From Polymyxa betae (lineage: Eukaryota; Endomyxa; Phytomyxea; Plasmodiophorida; Plasmodiophoridae): 64,000 bases of DNA. Within the stretch, counting starts at the first letter, position 1; each line of letters begins with the position of its first letter. The notes beneath the pieces are model-generated. The model was not told where the DNA came from. It made no database searches and saw only the letters and a list, made by a program, of their open reading frames with translations. Of this stretch, positions 46,701 to 56,585 are shown in pieces. The position numbers were made by a program, and so were the translations under genes. The stretch spans positions 32,033-96,032 of the forward strand of contig RBZT01000790.1 of the NCBI GenBank assembly GCA_003693705.1. The letters are read 5' to 3'.

Positions 46701-47715
46701 GGATTGGATCTGGATGCTTCTGCATTTCATGTGAGCGACAGAAACAATAACGATCACGGAGCTACCTCTTTATAGGAAAGCGCATCTGATAGCTTCTCGA
46801 GCTTCAGCCGCATTCGCTCACCTCGGTCATTGAGAGTCGCCAGTAAAGCGATATCACTTAATGAAGCTTGCAATCTTTGAATGTCTTTTCGGATCGATTC
46901 TTCCGATTGCGATGCATACTCTATGGTCTGTCAGCTGAACGAAAAGCTACACCAGCAGCGAGATTCAACCGTTCGGAGGCGCATTAGCTGGGGTTTTCTG
47001 CTCATCAGAAACCGATTTAGGCGAACTTGCTTTTGACTGCCGTTGCCAGTCAGCACACCATCGAAAATAGCTGTAAGATAGGCTTACTCGTGGGCAATAC
47101 AGACAGAGCAGTAGACTTACTCGCACGAACGAGAAGAGCAAACGTAATATTCACGCTTGTTATTTCTCGCTGTAGAAGCTGTTTTTGTTGCGGCGAGATT
47201 GCCACATTTGCAACGAGGAGCTGAAATACTATCCCTTTGTGCTAAGCCTCCTGAAGCGAATTCTGCGATGGCGACGCTTGGCGATGCAGGTTCCTTAACT
47301 ACGATCGCCATGAACACGTCAAACCACTTAAAGAATCTGAATAGCTGGTCAATATCCATAAAAACATTTAACACTTGATAAACATACTTGCAATGCTTTG
47401 TCGTCCCGCAAGTGTAGAATTCCCGGCCAAAATTCGTTTCTGTATTGGCCGATTTCAAAACTGCCGGCTTTGAGCAGTTACACAGTGGTCGCTTTCCTGC
47501 TGGAATTGGGACCTTTTCCACCAAAGAGAAATAGCTGTTGACAGACAGAAATTAAAACATCTACAATTCAAGAATAAAAGAAGTCACCTGCAGTGACTCC
47601 CCGAGCCGTATTGGCTGCAGCCAAAGAATTCCCGACCTCCATTCAAACCGGTTTGGATTCGTCGACGAACGGCCAGCTTGCCATGGCAGAAACAGTGCAA
47701 GTCAGTGTCCGACAT
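43720..47715 (-). CDS. SNF2-family ATPase with GRF zinc fingers and RING (copy A)
   Basis: Multi-exon minus-strand gene, ATG at 47715 (MSDTDLHCFCHGKLAVRRR). The N-terminus has GRF-type zinc fingers: FGREFYTCGTTKHCKYV near 47400, and NNKREYYVCSSRSCE near 47120. The RAD5/RAD16/TTF2-type helicase follows: LYPHQQLCFSWMYERE, Walker A MGLGKTIQMIALIL (46200), EAHVIKNHNTATAKAIFD, IMIRRTKEDKDEHGDPL, a split RING (CASCLDFITDQPILDNSCH ... CPVCGQKLPSG) and the second lobe VDYYSQWTTMLDLVGLCLD, CAGVGLNLTAANHCFMLD, FCRIYRIGQTRPVHIYRM, then IIEGTIEEKVLEMQRRKQKL. These ATPases remodel protein-DNA complexes; RING types can be ubiquitin ligases. All catalytic blocks are visible, so this copy could be functional. 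Confidence 0.82.
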
Positions 47716-48902
47716 TGCTCATGTGCTGGCCGAAAGGCGGAGATGGATTCTCCAGGAATCACGGAGAGGCGAAGACGCCACTCTTCAAATGTCAACTGTT
47801 CTTCATTGCTATCAAATTGTATTATGATACAGTATAATTTTTCATGGTCTGACGTGGGAACGTAACGGATTAACGTTTCTCAATCTGCTCTGTTAGACTA
47901 ACAATCAAAGCGTTGGGTTCGAGATCGTGGCTATGAGGCTAGTTGATTGCGACGCCCGAATTCAGTGCAGCTGCTCGCCGATTTGAAGCAGCTCTCCAGC
48001 TTTAGATATGCAATTACTCGCGGCTGGTATTCGAAAGATTTTATCAGACTGAGGTGGCACGACACAAAAGACAGTATGCAATGAAACCACGACTCTATAA
48101 TGATATGACGCCCAGCGATCGATCTTGGCCAAAAGGAGGAAGAGAAGTTATATTACATAGCCGGGTCTGTGTATACAAGTGCTGAGACAAATGAACCAAT
48201 ATGAAAGAGGAGTGGCCAACTGGAACATGGGGAAAAAGCCTCTGGAACTAAATCCACCAGCTCAGGGGGGAGTTGATGCTGGATTCTAATCCCTTGATGT
48301 CTCCGTACTTTCGTCGAGCTTCTCTTAGGGTAAGGTGCTCACTGATAGAAGAGTCCAGCTCTTCGCCGCTGGCATTCGAGCTCTTTCGCAGACTAGAACC
48401 CATTTTATCAGATTCTCAGCTTGCAGTTTGACCAGCAACCCGGTTGGCCACGAAACTGCTAGCCTGCACTATCATGGTCTCTGCAGGTCTAAAATATTCA
48501 AAGAGGGCTGTAAGGAACTGATAGACTCAGTACAGAGTCTCCTGGACAATTCTAAGAGTTGCTCTCCTAAGTAGTCTAGAGAAGTCAAGACATTCGGTGG
48601 TAGTCGTACCCTCTCGTCAGTCTCGAGTCTTTCCGATCTGAGACATGTGAGCTACTTCTCCAGTCTACAGTGCGGGTCACTTCAGAGAAGCTCTTCCTTA
48701 GCTTCCTTCTCTAGAGTACACGATATGTCTCCGGTCTCCAGTCTCTTACTGGCCAGGTACTGAGATAATGTTGGAAGATCTGAAGCACCGTTACGAAGAT
48801 CTCAGTGACCGAGAGTGTGAAGACTACTGCATGAAGAACTCTTATCTCTTGACATAGGAAAAGTGCAGTTATTACAATAGCGATAATAATATTATTACGA
48901 CT
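47716..48902. other. Spacer between tandem SNF2 copies
   Basis: About 1.2 kb between the start of copy A and the end of copy B. It has plus-strand ATG frames of 79-90 codons (47593 overlaps copy A antisense; 48335..48574) but nothing recognisable. Two stretches, near 47990-48050 and 48350-48410, share short words (gctggyattcga, attttatcaga) in the same order and may be old copies of one sequence. The second half is rich in tctcc/gtctccagtct words. Confidence 0.35.
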
Positions 48903-49082
48903 TCAATAGGTCTGCTCCTTTAGAATTTGTAGAAGACGCTTTAGTTCGTCAATATTTGGTGACGACGACAAGCCGTCAGAGCTTATCAAAGCTTCCGCAA
49001 GTTCTTGTTTATGGTGTTGCAAATCCAAGACAATCTCTTCAATTGTTCCTTCAATGATCTCCTGTGCAGTGTGCATTTGCAG
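48903..49082 (-). pseudogene. C-terminal exon of SNF2 copy B, separated by insertion
   Basis: Reads EIIEGTIEEIVLDLQHHKQE and ALISSDGLSS on the minus strand and continues to a stop at 48903, closely matching the last exon of copy A (IIEGTIEEKVLEMQRRKQKL, LISSDGAARS). In copy A this exon follows directly on the helicase C-terminal lobe; here foreign DNA starts within a few bases upstream of the exon (at about 49083). The exon itself is open and in good condition. Confidence 0.8.
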
Positions 49083-49200
49083 GGCTGCGCGGCTCTTACT
49101 ATGAGCTTGCGCTAGTATTAATGTGCGCGGGGCCTCTGCGCAACCCACAATTCGAGTGTGTGCGATTTCGGGGCTGCGCACTCCCCGGGGTGTGCAACTT
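49081..49200 (+). promoter_or_regulatory. Origin-like hairpin and iteron-like repeats upstream of Rep
   Basis: tagtattaa at 49113-49121 sits in the loop of a short hairpin (arms cttgcgc at 49106-49112 and gcgcggg at 49125-49131, with two G-U pairs). CRESS-DNA viruses carry the nonanucleotide NANTATTAC in such a loop; here the last base is A in place of C, so the nick site is not canonical. Around it are GGCTGCGC-type words at 49083, 49129-49143 (with a short gap), 49169 and a diverged GGGGTGTGCAAC, in the position where Rep-binding iterons lie. The hairpin is about 100 bp upstream of the Rep start codon. Confidence 0.6.
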
Positions 49201-49223
49201 TTTTGAAGCGCGCGCCATTCGAA

Positions 49224-50606
49224 ATGGTGTGTTTTATTGATGATGAAGCGAGCGAAGGCATTGATGTTGAAGAAGGTGATGCTGGCGATGTTACTGCTAC
49301 ACGTTGTCGCTCGATGGTGTTTACCTGTTTTGTTAATCAGCGTTTAACGCTCGATGGCGTGGATTTGGGTGAAGCTCCAGTTGCGGGTGTTCCGTCTGCG
49401 GAACAGGTGGTGCAAGGTCTTCAGTGCAAATATTTGCTGTACGGGCGTGAAATATGTCCTGAAACCGGCCGTTTCCATCTACAGGGTTACGTGCAGTTCC
49501 GGTCAGCGGTCACGTTCAAGTCCGTTCACAAAAAGTTGAAGCCGTATGTGTTTTGGTTACGGAAGGCGTTCGGGAATCCTGCGTCGAACCGCAAGTATTG
49601 TAAAAAGTCCGGCGATTGCTATGAAGCGGGCGTTGTTCCGGCGGACGGCTCGGCTGAAGGTGGCACCCGATGGGAGGAGGCTGTGTTGCTTGCGCGTGCT
49701 GGTCGGATTGACGAAGTTGACTCTCACACGCTTGTTTCTTCAATTCGTTCCAAAGAACGAATTGAGGAACGTGCAATGTTTCAGCGGCGGCTTCCTCAAT
49801 TACGCGAGATGCGGAACGTTTGGCTATGCGGCCCGGCTGACGTCGGCAAATCGTCCGTTATATCGCGTTTGTTCCGCTTGGAAACGGATGTGTTCGATAA
49901 GCAACGAAATAAGTGGTGGTATGTTGTCCACTGGATGTCAACTTGACTATGTTGTCCACTGGATAACATATTTATTAGGTGTAATTACCGTCATCAGCCG
50001 GTGGTGTTAATCCAGGATTTTGACCAGTTTCATGGTCAGAAGTTACTGTCGCACGTAAAAATATGGGCGGATGTGTATCCGTTCTCAAATGAGCGTAAGC
50101 AAGGCGCCGTTCGTATTCGTCCTTATCACATCATTGTGACATCCAACAAAACTATTGCGGAAGCGTTTTGTGATCACGATCCCGTTCACGTCCGCGCTAT
50201 TCAACGTCGATTTCGTGAAATTAACATGTTCGAGTGCGAGCGCACACTCGGTGGCGTTGCCCCTGGACTTCAACGACCGGATTGTCGCTGTTATGATCAT
50301 CATCCTGAGCTGTACCCAGATGAGACGCTTCGGCGTTTCATCCAGCGTACGCATGGCTGGTTCGCCTTTGATGATGATAATCTCATTAATGTTGATTATC
50401 CGGAGGATAGCTCATTCTTTCGTCCGTTTGTTGCGGTCGACCCGAACGTTTATTCCCTGGTGCCTGTTCCGCGGATGTCTCGCGTTCCTCAACCGCCCCC
50501 GGACGCTGAAGTCGAAACTGCTTGTTCTGTTAATACTGAAGGGGAGGCGGCGCTCGGTTTAGCAAGTCTCGCGGTATCGTCCCCTCCCGTGTCACCTGTC
50601 ATGTAA
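49224..50606 (+). CDS. CRESS-DNA-type replication initiator (Rep), endogenised
   Basis: Exons 49224..49918 and 49979..50606 together keep one frame for 440 residues with no stop. The N-terminal HUH endonuclease domain has motif 1 (VFTCFVNQ), motif 2 (HLQGYVQF) and motif 3 with the catalytic tyrosine (RKYCKKSG). The superfamily 3 helicase follows with Walker A GPADVGKSS, Walker B VVLIQDF and motif C (IIVTSN). In viruses and related plasmids Rep nicks the origin and unwinds DNA for rolling-circle replication. Here all motifs survive although the gene is in a chromosome and is interrupted by a 60-nt GT-AG interval (49919-49978) made of tandem repeat. No capsid gene accompanies it. Virus remnant or domesticated gene cannot be decided from sequence alone. 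Confidence 0.87.
49919..49978 (+). repeat. Repeat-built 60-nt intron inside Rep
   Basis: Starts gtatgttg and ends tttattag, so it has a strong donor and acceptor. Its removal keeps the Rep frame, while reading through meets a stop within nine codons. The interior is just over two units of a 28-bp repeat whose parts are two small palindromes, TCCA-C-TGGA and GTCAA-C-TTGAC. Length equals typical introns in this window. Splicing itself is inferred. Confidence 0.75.
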
Positions 50607-50740
50607 CGAATAAACGGTGCATCATGGCGCGTTTTTCGCGCGCTTTAAACTCCAATTCCCCTTAATAAAGCAGCAGCCTGCTTGCTGCATTTCGACATGG
50701 GTTCCCGTGCTGGTTCGCTGGGGTAGGATTCATTCCTATA

Positions 50741-50895
50741 TGCTTATCGAACTGACCACATCAAATGGAGACATCGTTTCGATTAACGATTCCGGACGAG
50801 GCGAGTTCACCGTCCAGGTCTTCGACCCCTTCGACGTCCAAAGATGCCTTCCGCTCAGTACGTACAGGTATGTTGTCCACTGGATGTCAAGTTGA
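50741..50895 (+). CDS. Small open frame beside Rep, doubtful
   Basis: An ATG at 50741 opens MLIELTTSNGDIVSINDSG followed by GEFTVQVFDPFDVQRC and runs into the tandem array. It reads like protein but is only about 50 codons and matches nothing known to me. It could be the stump of a second viral gene. If the array were spliced out as an intron, the frame would end after about ten codons of antisense host sequence, which argues against a complete gene. Confidence 0.35.
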
Positions 50896-50985
50896 CTATG
50901 TTGTCCACTGGATGTCAACTTGACGATGTTGTCCACTGGATGTCAACTTGACGATGTGGTCCACTGGATCTCATATTTATTATAG
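50868..50985 (+). repeat. 28-bp tandem array at right edge of insertion
   Basis: About four units of tatgttgtccactggatg plus tcaacttgac, with a single-base change in some units, starting gtatgttgtc and ending catatttattatag. Both ends match those of the 60-nt repeat intron inside Rep, so this is a longer copy of the same element. It marks the right border of the inserted DNA; host SNF2 sequence starts at the next bases. Confidence 0.9.
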
Positions 50986-53900
50986 TGGAAAGCCCTTCGT
51001 CAACTACTTCAAATAGATTGCGGATGAGGAATTTCATCTTGGGAGACTCACGAAACCAGCTAAGATCTGTTTCTAAAATGCGGACATAGTCAAAATATGA
51101 GTGCGCCCCAGTACCGATTTGGCTATTTTCACCAATGTAAAATTCGGAACGATCTTGCTCCACAAATCGTGTCGATAGATATTCTTTTTCATAAACAGCG
51201 CCATTTACGTTCTCACTTCCTGCCTAGAAAGAATTTAAAAAAAGCAAATGCATTCTGAAACCGCTAAGCTTACATTCGAGACGCAATCACCGTAAGGGAT
51301 GGAACAGTCACTATCAAACGTCGATTCCCAGGATGGCATTTGATTTTTGATCTGAACACGGAAGCGAGTACAGTAACAGAATGATTATGGAGACTAACAG
51401 ATACCTTCCAGTTGGTCACGTCTCATTTCAGGATGGATAAAGAGCCTGTTGAATATTGAATTCAAATCGGTCTTGGTTGATTTGTGTTTACTAAGTTCGA
51501 TTGTACTAAACACCGGCGAAGTGTTTTCCATGTCATGATTTAAGAATGTAAATTCCCGCTCAAGAAATACTGATGCCAGTCAGAATAACAATAAGCCCTT
51601 AGGTTTAAAATTTAACCTTCGTCCAGCATGCAATTGCAAGCTTGGCGAAGCCGAAGCATCCCCAAAAGTTTTAGTTTTTTCGCTGGGTCTTTATCCTAAA
51701 GGCAATATGAAAAACATAATGGCAGCTTTAAATGCCCAACAATCAGTGCCTGAAACAATTCATGTGCTTGAGTATAAAGTATTTCGTCCCCTTTTCGAAA
51801 TTTTAGGCGATGAATTGTAGAGTGTCTGACAAATGTTAAACATTCAAGTTGGGAACAGCAGCAGAACCTACTTAGGTGGCAGTACAACCAATGGATCACC
51901 ATTTTCATCCTTATCGAGTTTGGTACGACGAATCATGATTCCCTTCAAAACCGGATGAAGTCGTTTGATGCCTTGGCTGTCCAACATCCGGTTTTCTAAG
52001 ATTTACACAAACCGTTTTTAAGAAAATTTTGAGCGAATTCTTTTACGGTTGGGCTCACCGAAAAGCTCAACCCATTCGCGTTCGAGGCAGAAAGGAAAGT
52101 AACGAAGAAACCGAAACGCCGAATACATTTCTCGCAATTCATTCTGCAAGCGAGTCGCTAATCGATAACATAGATACACAAATCGACAAGAACAAATGAC
52201 GATATCGAGACATTACCTGACATTAACCACCTGTTACACAAAGAAATCTCAGCATCAGATTGGGACGGTCACCACCGTATAGCTACCTCGTTTGCGATTC
52301 TAGACCAAAAACGGCCTTTGCCATGGCAGTATTGTGGTTCTTGATAACGTGCGCTTCCTACCAGATCCCATAGTTAAATCTGGGTTTCGAAACAAATTAC
52401 GCTGCATACGTCAAGAACAATTCGAAACCAATGAATAGCTTTCAGCAACACTGATGATACTACTGTCTGGACCCGAAGATTAAAGCGTTGAAGCCTCGGT
52501 TACATCCCAAACCTGGTATGTCGTAATTATAACGTCAAACTCGGTTGCTTTTGAGAGGTCCTTAAGCTGACTGTGTCCATGGTGGATGTGAACTCGAAGA
52601 CTGTTTGGGAAGGTATGTCGTTGAATTTCCTGATGCCACTAAGGAAAGTCAGAATAGCCACTTAAAAAATGAAAGAGATATATTTGCCTGGTTGACGAGG
52701 GCCAGAGGACACACAACCAAAGTGGTCGCGGAACGGATTCTATCCATGTAGGATTCACCGTTTGGATTCAAAGGGAGCGGTTCAGATTGTGATTGTTTTA
52801 AATCTGACTCCGATGGCAACGAGGTGAGTGTCAAAGCGATCATTTGAACAGTTTTGCCAAGTCCCATATCTAAAACCCAAATGTTAAACCATAATCAGCA
52901 AATCCTTAAATTTGCTGCCATGCCGTCAGCAACGATCCCTCCTCTTGGATCCCCATCCTTCTTATTATCCCGTTCTCTCTCATACATCCAGCTAAAACAC
53001 AGTTGTTGATGCGGGAGGAGCTTCACTGTCAGCTTTTCGCTAACTGTGATCTACTGGTAAGTTGAGCGTAAACCAATTCAATAGGAACGAGAGCGGGCTC
53101 ACATTTTGCACGTTTGATTTCCTAGCTAGTGATTCATAGAGGACACGATAATCAAATTTCTTAACCAAAATCGCATTCAGTGGCACACAAAATCAAGCTT
53201 GGCGAATCTAGCTTACGACGTCGTCCTTAAGATCTTCGCTTGCAGCAGCAGCAACATCAAAATCACCGTTACCACCTATAGCTTCACGACTTTAAAGGTT
53301 TAGGCGGCGCTCCATCTCATATGCTTACGAACAATCGGACCAACTTTATACTTAACAATTGGACCGACGTCAAAGACATTTTCGAGAGCGAGATCAGGCG
53401 GCGATTGATCAGGATACATCTAAATTCAAGTATCAATTGGGAGGGGGCACAAATTTCAAACTAAAGGAATGGGACCCTGTTATAAGCAAGCGCATCCAAA
53501 TGCTCCTCGAGTGTTTTTTTCCAAAGTTTGCTCTCGTCACGCAGGAATATCTTGTCGGCTAACAACGCTTGCGATTCAAATATGTTTTCCTGGAAAGTCT
53601 CTTCCGATTCCACCGCATACTCTGTCTGTCGTTATACGTACTCAGATATCGGCAACGGGATTACGGTTGGGAGGCGGTTTTTGTACACGGAATTCATCCG
53701 GGTCCGAGTTCTCATTCGAATCAGTTGTAGTCACGTTAGAATCCAGGCTTTCTACAGCATCACCGAGTCGTGTATGCTCCTCGGCCCAAGGATTATTAGC
53801 AATATCAGATTCAGTTCGGGACGAGTTAGAATGCATAGTAGAACAATGCGGTTGACCGACATCTGCCCACTGATGAAACCTGATAAAATTTACTTAATGG

Positions 53901-54802
53901 GAAATGGGGTCGATAGCAAGTTTACCTGCATGAACGGGAAGCACAGACATAGAGTTCGCATTCGTTAGAGTGGCTTTCGTGAGAGATTGAAATAATAGCA
54001 GATTTCCCGCAATGGCAATGGGGTGGTGTTGAAATCTTTTGGTGTGACAAGCTTTCGATTGCGTTTGATGCTTTCGGATGGATCTCATTTGCAGCAATGG
54101 CTTTGCTGGCGACGTTGTCGGACCACTGGAAGAACCTACAAAGCTCAAAGAAAATATTGGGACCAGGCAAAGTGATTCACGTTGAGACCTGCAACGTGTT
54201 TTAGTTCCACAAACGTAATATTCTCTTCCTTTGTTCTTTTCACTTTCAGACACTTTTAATTTCGCTGGCTTTGAACAGTGACAGCAGGGTCTTTCTGACG
54301 GGATAGGGGGCTTCTTTCCTTCTGCAACAACGACATTAAGGCAACATGGTCAAACCACTGAAAAAAACTACAAGCCCAGCCTAAATATTGAAATCTGGTA
54401 AAGCGATATAACCACAGGCCCGCAACGTTTTTCAGTTCCACAAGTATAGTATTCTTTTCCTCTGTTCTTTTCGCTTTTAGCCACCTTAAATAAAGCTGGT
54501 TTTGAACAGTGGCAGGATGGTCTTCCTGACGGCACAGGGATCTTCTCTACCAGCGAAAAATACCTGTAAGGATGATTAGAGGCATCATGAAGCTGCTCAT
54601 ATTTCGTGTCGTACGTGCAGTGAGGTTCTCCCGACCCCCAGTTTCTACAGCCGAAGAACTCCCGACCCTCAAGCAATCCCGGTTGCTGAACCACTCTGCG
54701 AGCTGGTGGCCTCCGGTCAGGGCAAAAACAGTGTAGGTCGCCAGCTGCAATAGACTGGATAACGGCAGCAGCTCGCCTGAATCCAGCACGTAGCAGACTC
54801 AT
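50986..54802 (-). pseudogene. SNF2-GRF ATPase copy B, truncated by insertion
   Basis: Tandem paralogue of copy A, ATG at 54802. The N-terminus has more GRF-type zinc fingers than copy A, at least four: DLHCFCPDRRPPARR/GREFFGC, SCHCSKPALFK/NRGKEYYTCG, SEKNKGREYYVCGTKTRC, and CHCGK/CELYVCASRSC. Then come the first helicase lobe with Walker A MGLGKTVQMIALTLTSLPSE (52850), a degenerate RING region (CSIPYGDCVSN), and LSWFRESPKMKFLIRNLF, which matches copy A RFRNSPKMDFLIRHL. After VVDEG the gene stops matching at about 50987, where the Rep-bearing insertion begins. The second helicase lobe with motifs V and VI is absent from the window, so this copy cannot be a complete ATPase. Confidence 0.8.
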
Positions 54803-55159
54803 AACATTACGGAACGGCGAATCTGAAGCGACTCATGAAGGTTCCCTCATCATCGACATTATGATACATTATCATGTCCATTATGCATACAGTATTACCT
54901 CTTTCATCAATTTTTTTGTTGGCAAACGAGAGCCAAAAATAGGAAATACCAAGTGAATGGAACTCTTCCTAAAAATCATTGGTGCCAGATACTGCTATCG
55001 AAAGGGGGCGGCGATTCTGGGCACGTTTGATTAGAAGGAAACGGGGGCGAAGAGTGCTGTTAGAATGTAATCGAAATGGATGAATAAGGGCGATGAAGTT
55101 TATACCAATAGCGAGAGAATGAACAGGTGCGGCTCTTATATCACCATCGGAAATGTTGT

Positions 55160-55262
55160 TCCAATGCCACTCCATCAGAGCTAATCAGAGACGTAGCCTG
55201 ACTTTGCTTATGATATTGTACTTCTAGAACCTCTTCTGCAATGGTCTCTGATGATCTGTAGC
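55160..55262 (-). pseudogene. Remnant of a third SNF2 copy, C-terminal exon
   Basis: Minus-strand reading SETIAEEVLEVQYHKQSQAT followed by SLISSDGVA aligns residue by residue with the final exon of copy A (GTIEEKVLEMQRRKQKL, SLISSDGAA). No other helicase part is recognisable nearby. It lies just upstream of copy B, in the place where the 3' end of the next tandem copy would be expected. Confidence 0.75.
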
Positions 55263-55388
55263 ACGCCGCTTCGCTGATACGATGTTAATGGTGGACTATT
55301 GGTTTCTCGAGCATTGCCTTCAAAGCAAGTGGCCTCTGACGCGGCACTTTCAATTGTGATGAACGTTCTATATTACTGTCATTAGATA

Positions 55389-56290
55389 TTAGAGTTTCAA
55401 ACCATCAATTAGACAAGGATCTTGTTTACTTATTGCAGATATCGTTTTGGGAGCATTGGCAATCACACTTCCTACAATAGCTGTTAGCTTCCATTCGTTT
55501 GGGTCACTGAGAGAAATGGCAAGGTGGTCGTCCCCATCCAGCAGGACGGAAGTGTCCAATGGCGTCACGGAGCAGGGATTGCACCGACGACATCACCCTC
55601 GAGACCGTCTTTGATACTATGAGGTCGTAACGGCAATAATTAACAGACGACCCGACAAATGTATTATCACGATACAATGACATGAGATCTGCTGACAAAA
55701 CATCCTATGTTAGGGTTTACCACAAACGGAGTTTTGTGTCGACAGGACCGGTAACGAAAAAGGCAGTCGCGCATCCCTTCAGCAGTGTCTGCAGAAACAC
55801 GCATTTTAACAGGATTGCTCGGATCACGCACTGCCTGCAATGAATGTTCTTTTTGTGGTCACCTGTCAGAATCAATTTCGGGCAAAGCCAGCAGAGCTCG
55901 TTGCAGATGCCACGAAACGACGAATGAATCGTTGCCGAATGACGAGAGCTTATCGCAGCGTTCATATCAGGGACGAACAACCGATGGAGAAAGGTTAAAT
56001 GCGATCAACGTGACGCCGAAAGCAGCGGCATGAGCAAGCAGAAACGGCTGATTGGACAGGATAATCCTGGAGCCGTTTTTGTGAGCAGCACACGTGATTA
56101 TACTATGGCGTCACCTATCATTGTATTCGACTTGGACGACGTCAGCAGTGAGAGCAAAATTCGCACGCACAGTATGGTAACAATCTTTATTCAAGGTCAT
56201 AAAGATGACTCCCCTCCTGTGGGCAGATGTCGCCTGCTGATTACAAACAGCGCAATTATCAGACTTTATCGGCATAATCGGCTATGTTAA
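55389..56290. other. Unresolved exon-like segments
   Basis: Several segments look coding but could not be joined. On the minus strand there are LLDGDDHLAISLSDPNEWKL with TAIVGSVIANAPKTISAIS ending in a stop at 55389, TAEGMRDCLFRYRSCRHK bounded by splice-like sites near 55730-55800, and SFGNDSFVVSWHLQRALLAL near 55890-55950. On the plus strand an ATG at 56030 opens SKQKRLIGQDNPGAVFV and ASPIIVFDLDDVSSES. They may represent one minus-strand multi-exon gene, perhaps with a small divergent gene, or decayed copies. No family recognised. Confidence 0.3.
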
Positions 56291-56585
56291 CGACAAGCTC
56301 GGAGGCAGTTCAAACAATCTGGAAGGATCGCCAATAACCAAGCAGTTTCGCTCACCCATGACAGTCCGCAATGCATGAAAGCAAATTCCCACATCATACT
56401 TGCGCGACTGTGACAGAGTCTTAAAAAAATGATTTCGCATTTCTATATTCCCTTTTCTCCGATCCCAGGACTTATCAGCTTTTTAGTAACGTGTTGGAAA
56501 GATGCGACAGTCTAATCCCACCTGGGGTTAGGGTTTAGGGTTTGACATTTGGCGACATTGCTCTCCTGCCAGTCTCCCATTCATA
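56291..56585. other. Intergenic with interstitial telomere repeat
   Basis: About 295 bp upstream of the PEBP gene. Near 56526-56541 it holds ttagggtttagggttt, about two and a half units of the TTTAGGG telomere repeat, 45 bp before the PEBP ATG. Nothing else seen. Confidence 0.6.

Larger units (their letters stand above)
49083..50985. mobile_element. Integrated CRESS-DNA-type element interrupting SNF2 copy B
   Basis: About 1.9 kb of sequence unlike the flanks, lying exactly where copy B should encode its second helicase lobe. It carries, left to right, short GGGGCTGCGCA-like repeats, a hairpin with a nonanucleotide-like loop, an intact replication initiator gene on the plus strand, a small open frame, and a 28-bp-unit tandem array at its right edge. 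Host homology resumes at about 50987. The size and content fit an integrated small circular single-stranded DNA replicon (virus or plasmid). No capsid gene is recognisable. Boundaries are set by loss of SNF2 homology; no clear target-site duplication is seen. Confidence 0.8.

Noticed and set aside
49081-50985. A capsid gene next to Rep
   Set aside because: No basic N-terminus or jelly-roll-like frame of adequate length is present between Rep and the right border. Only a doubtful 50-codon frame is found.
50986-51030. Treating the right-hand tandem array as an intron of a second viral gene
   Set aside because: The exon after its acceptor would be antisense host SNF2 sequence and end after about ten codons, so a genuine second exon is unlikely, although the splice-like ends are real.
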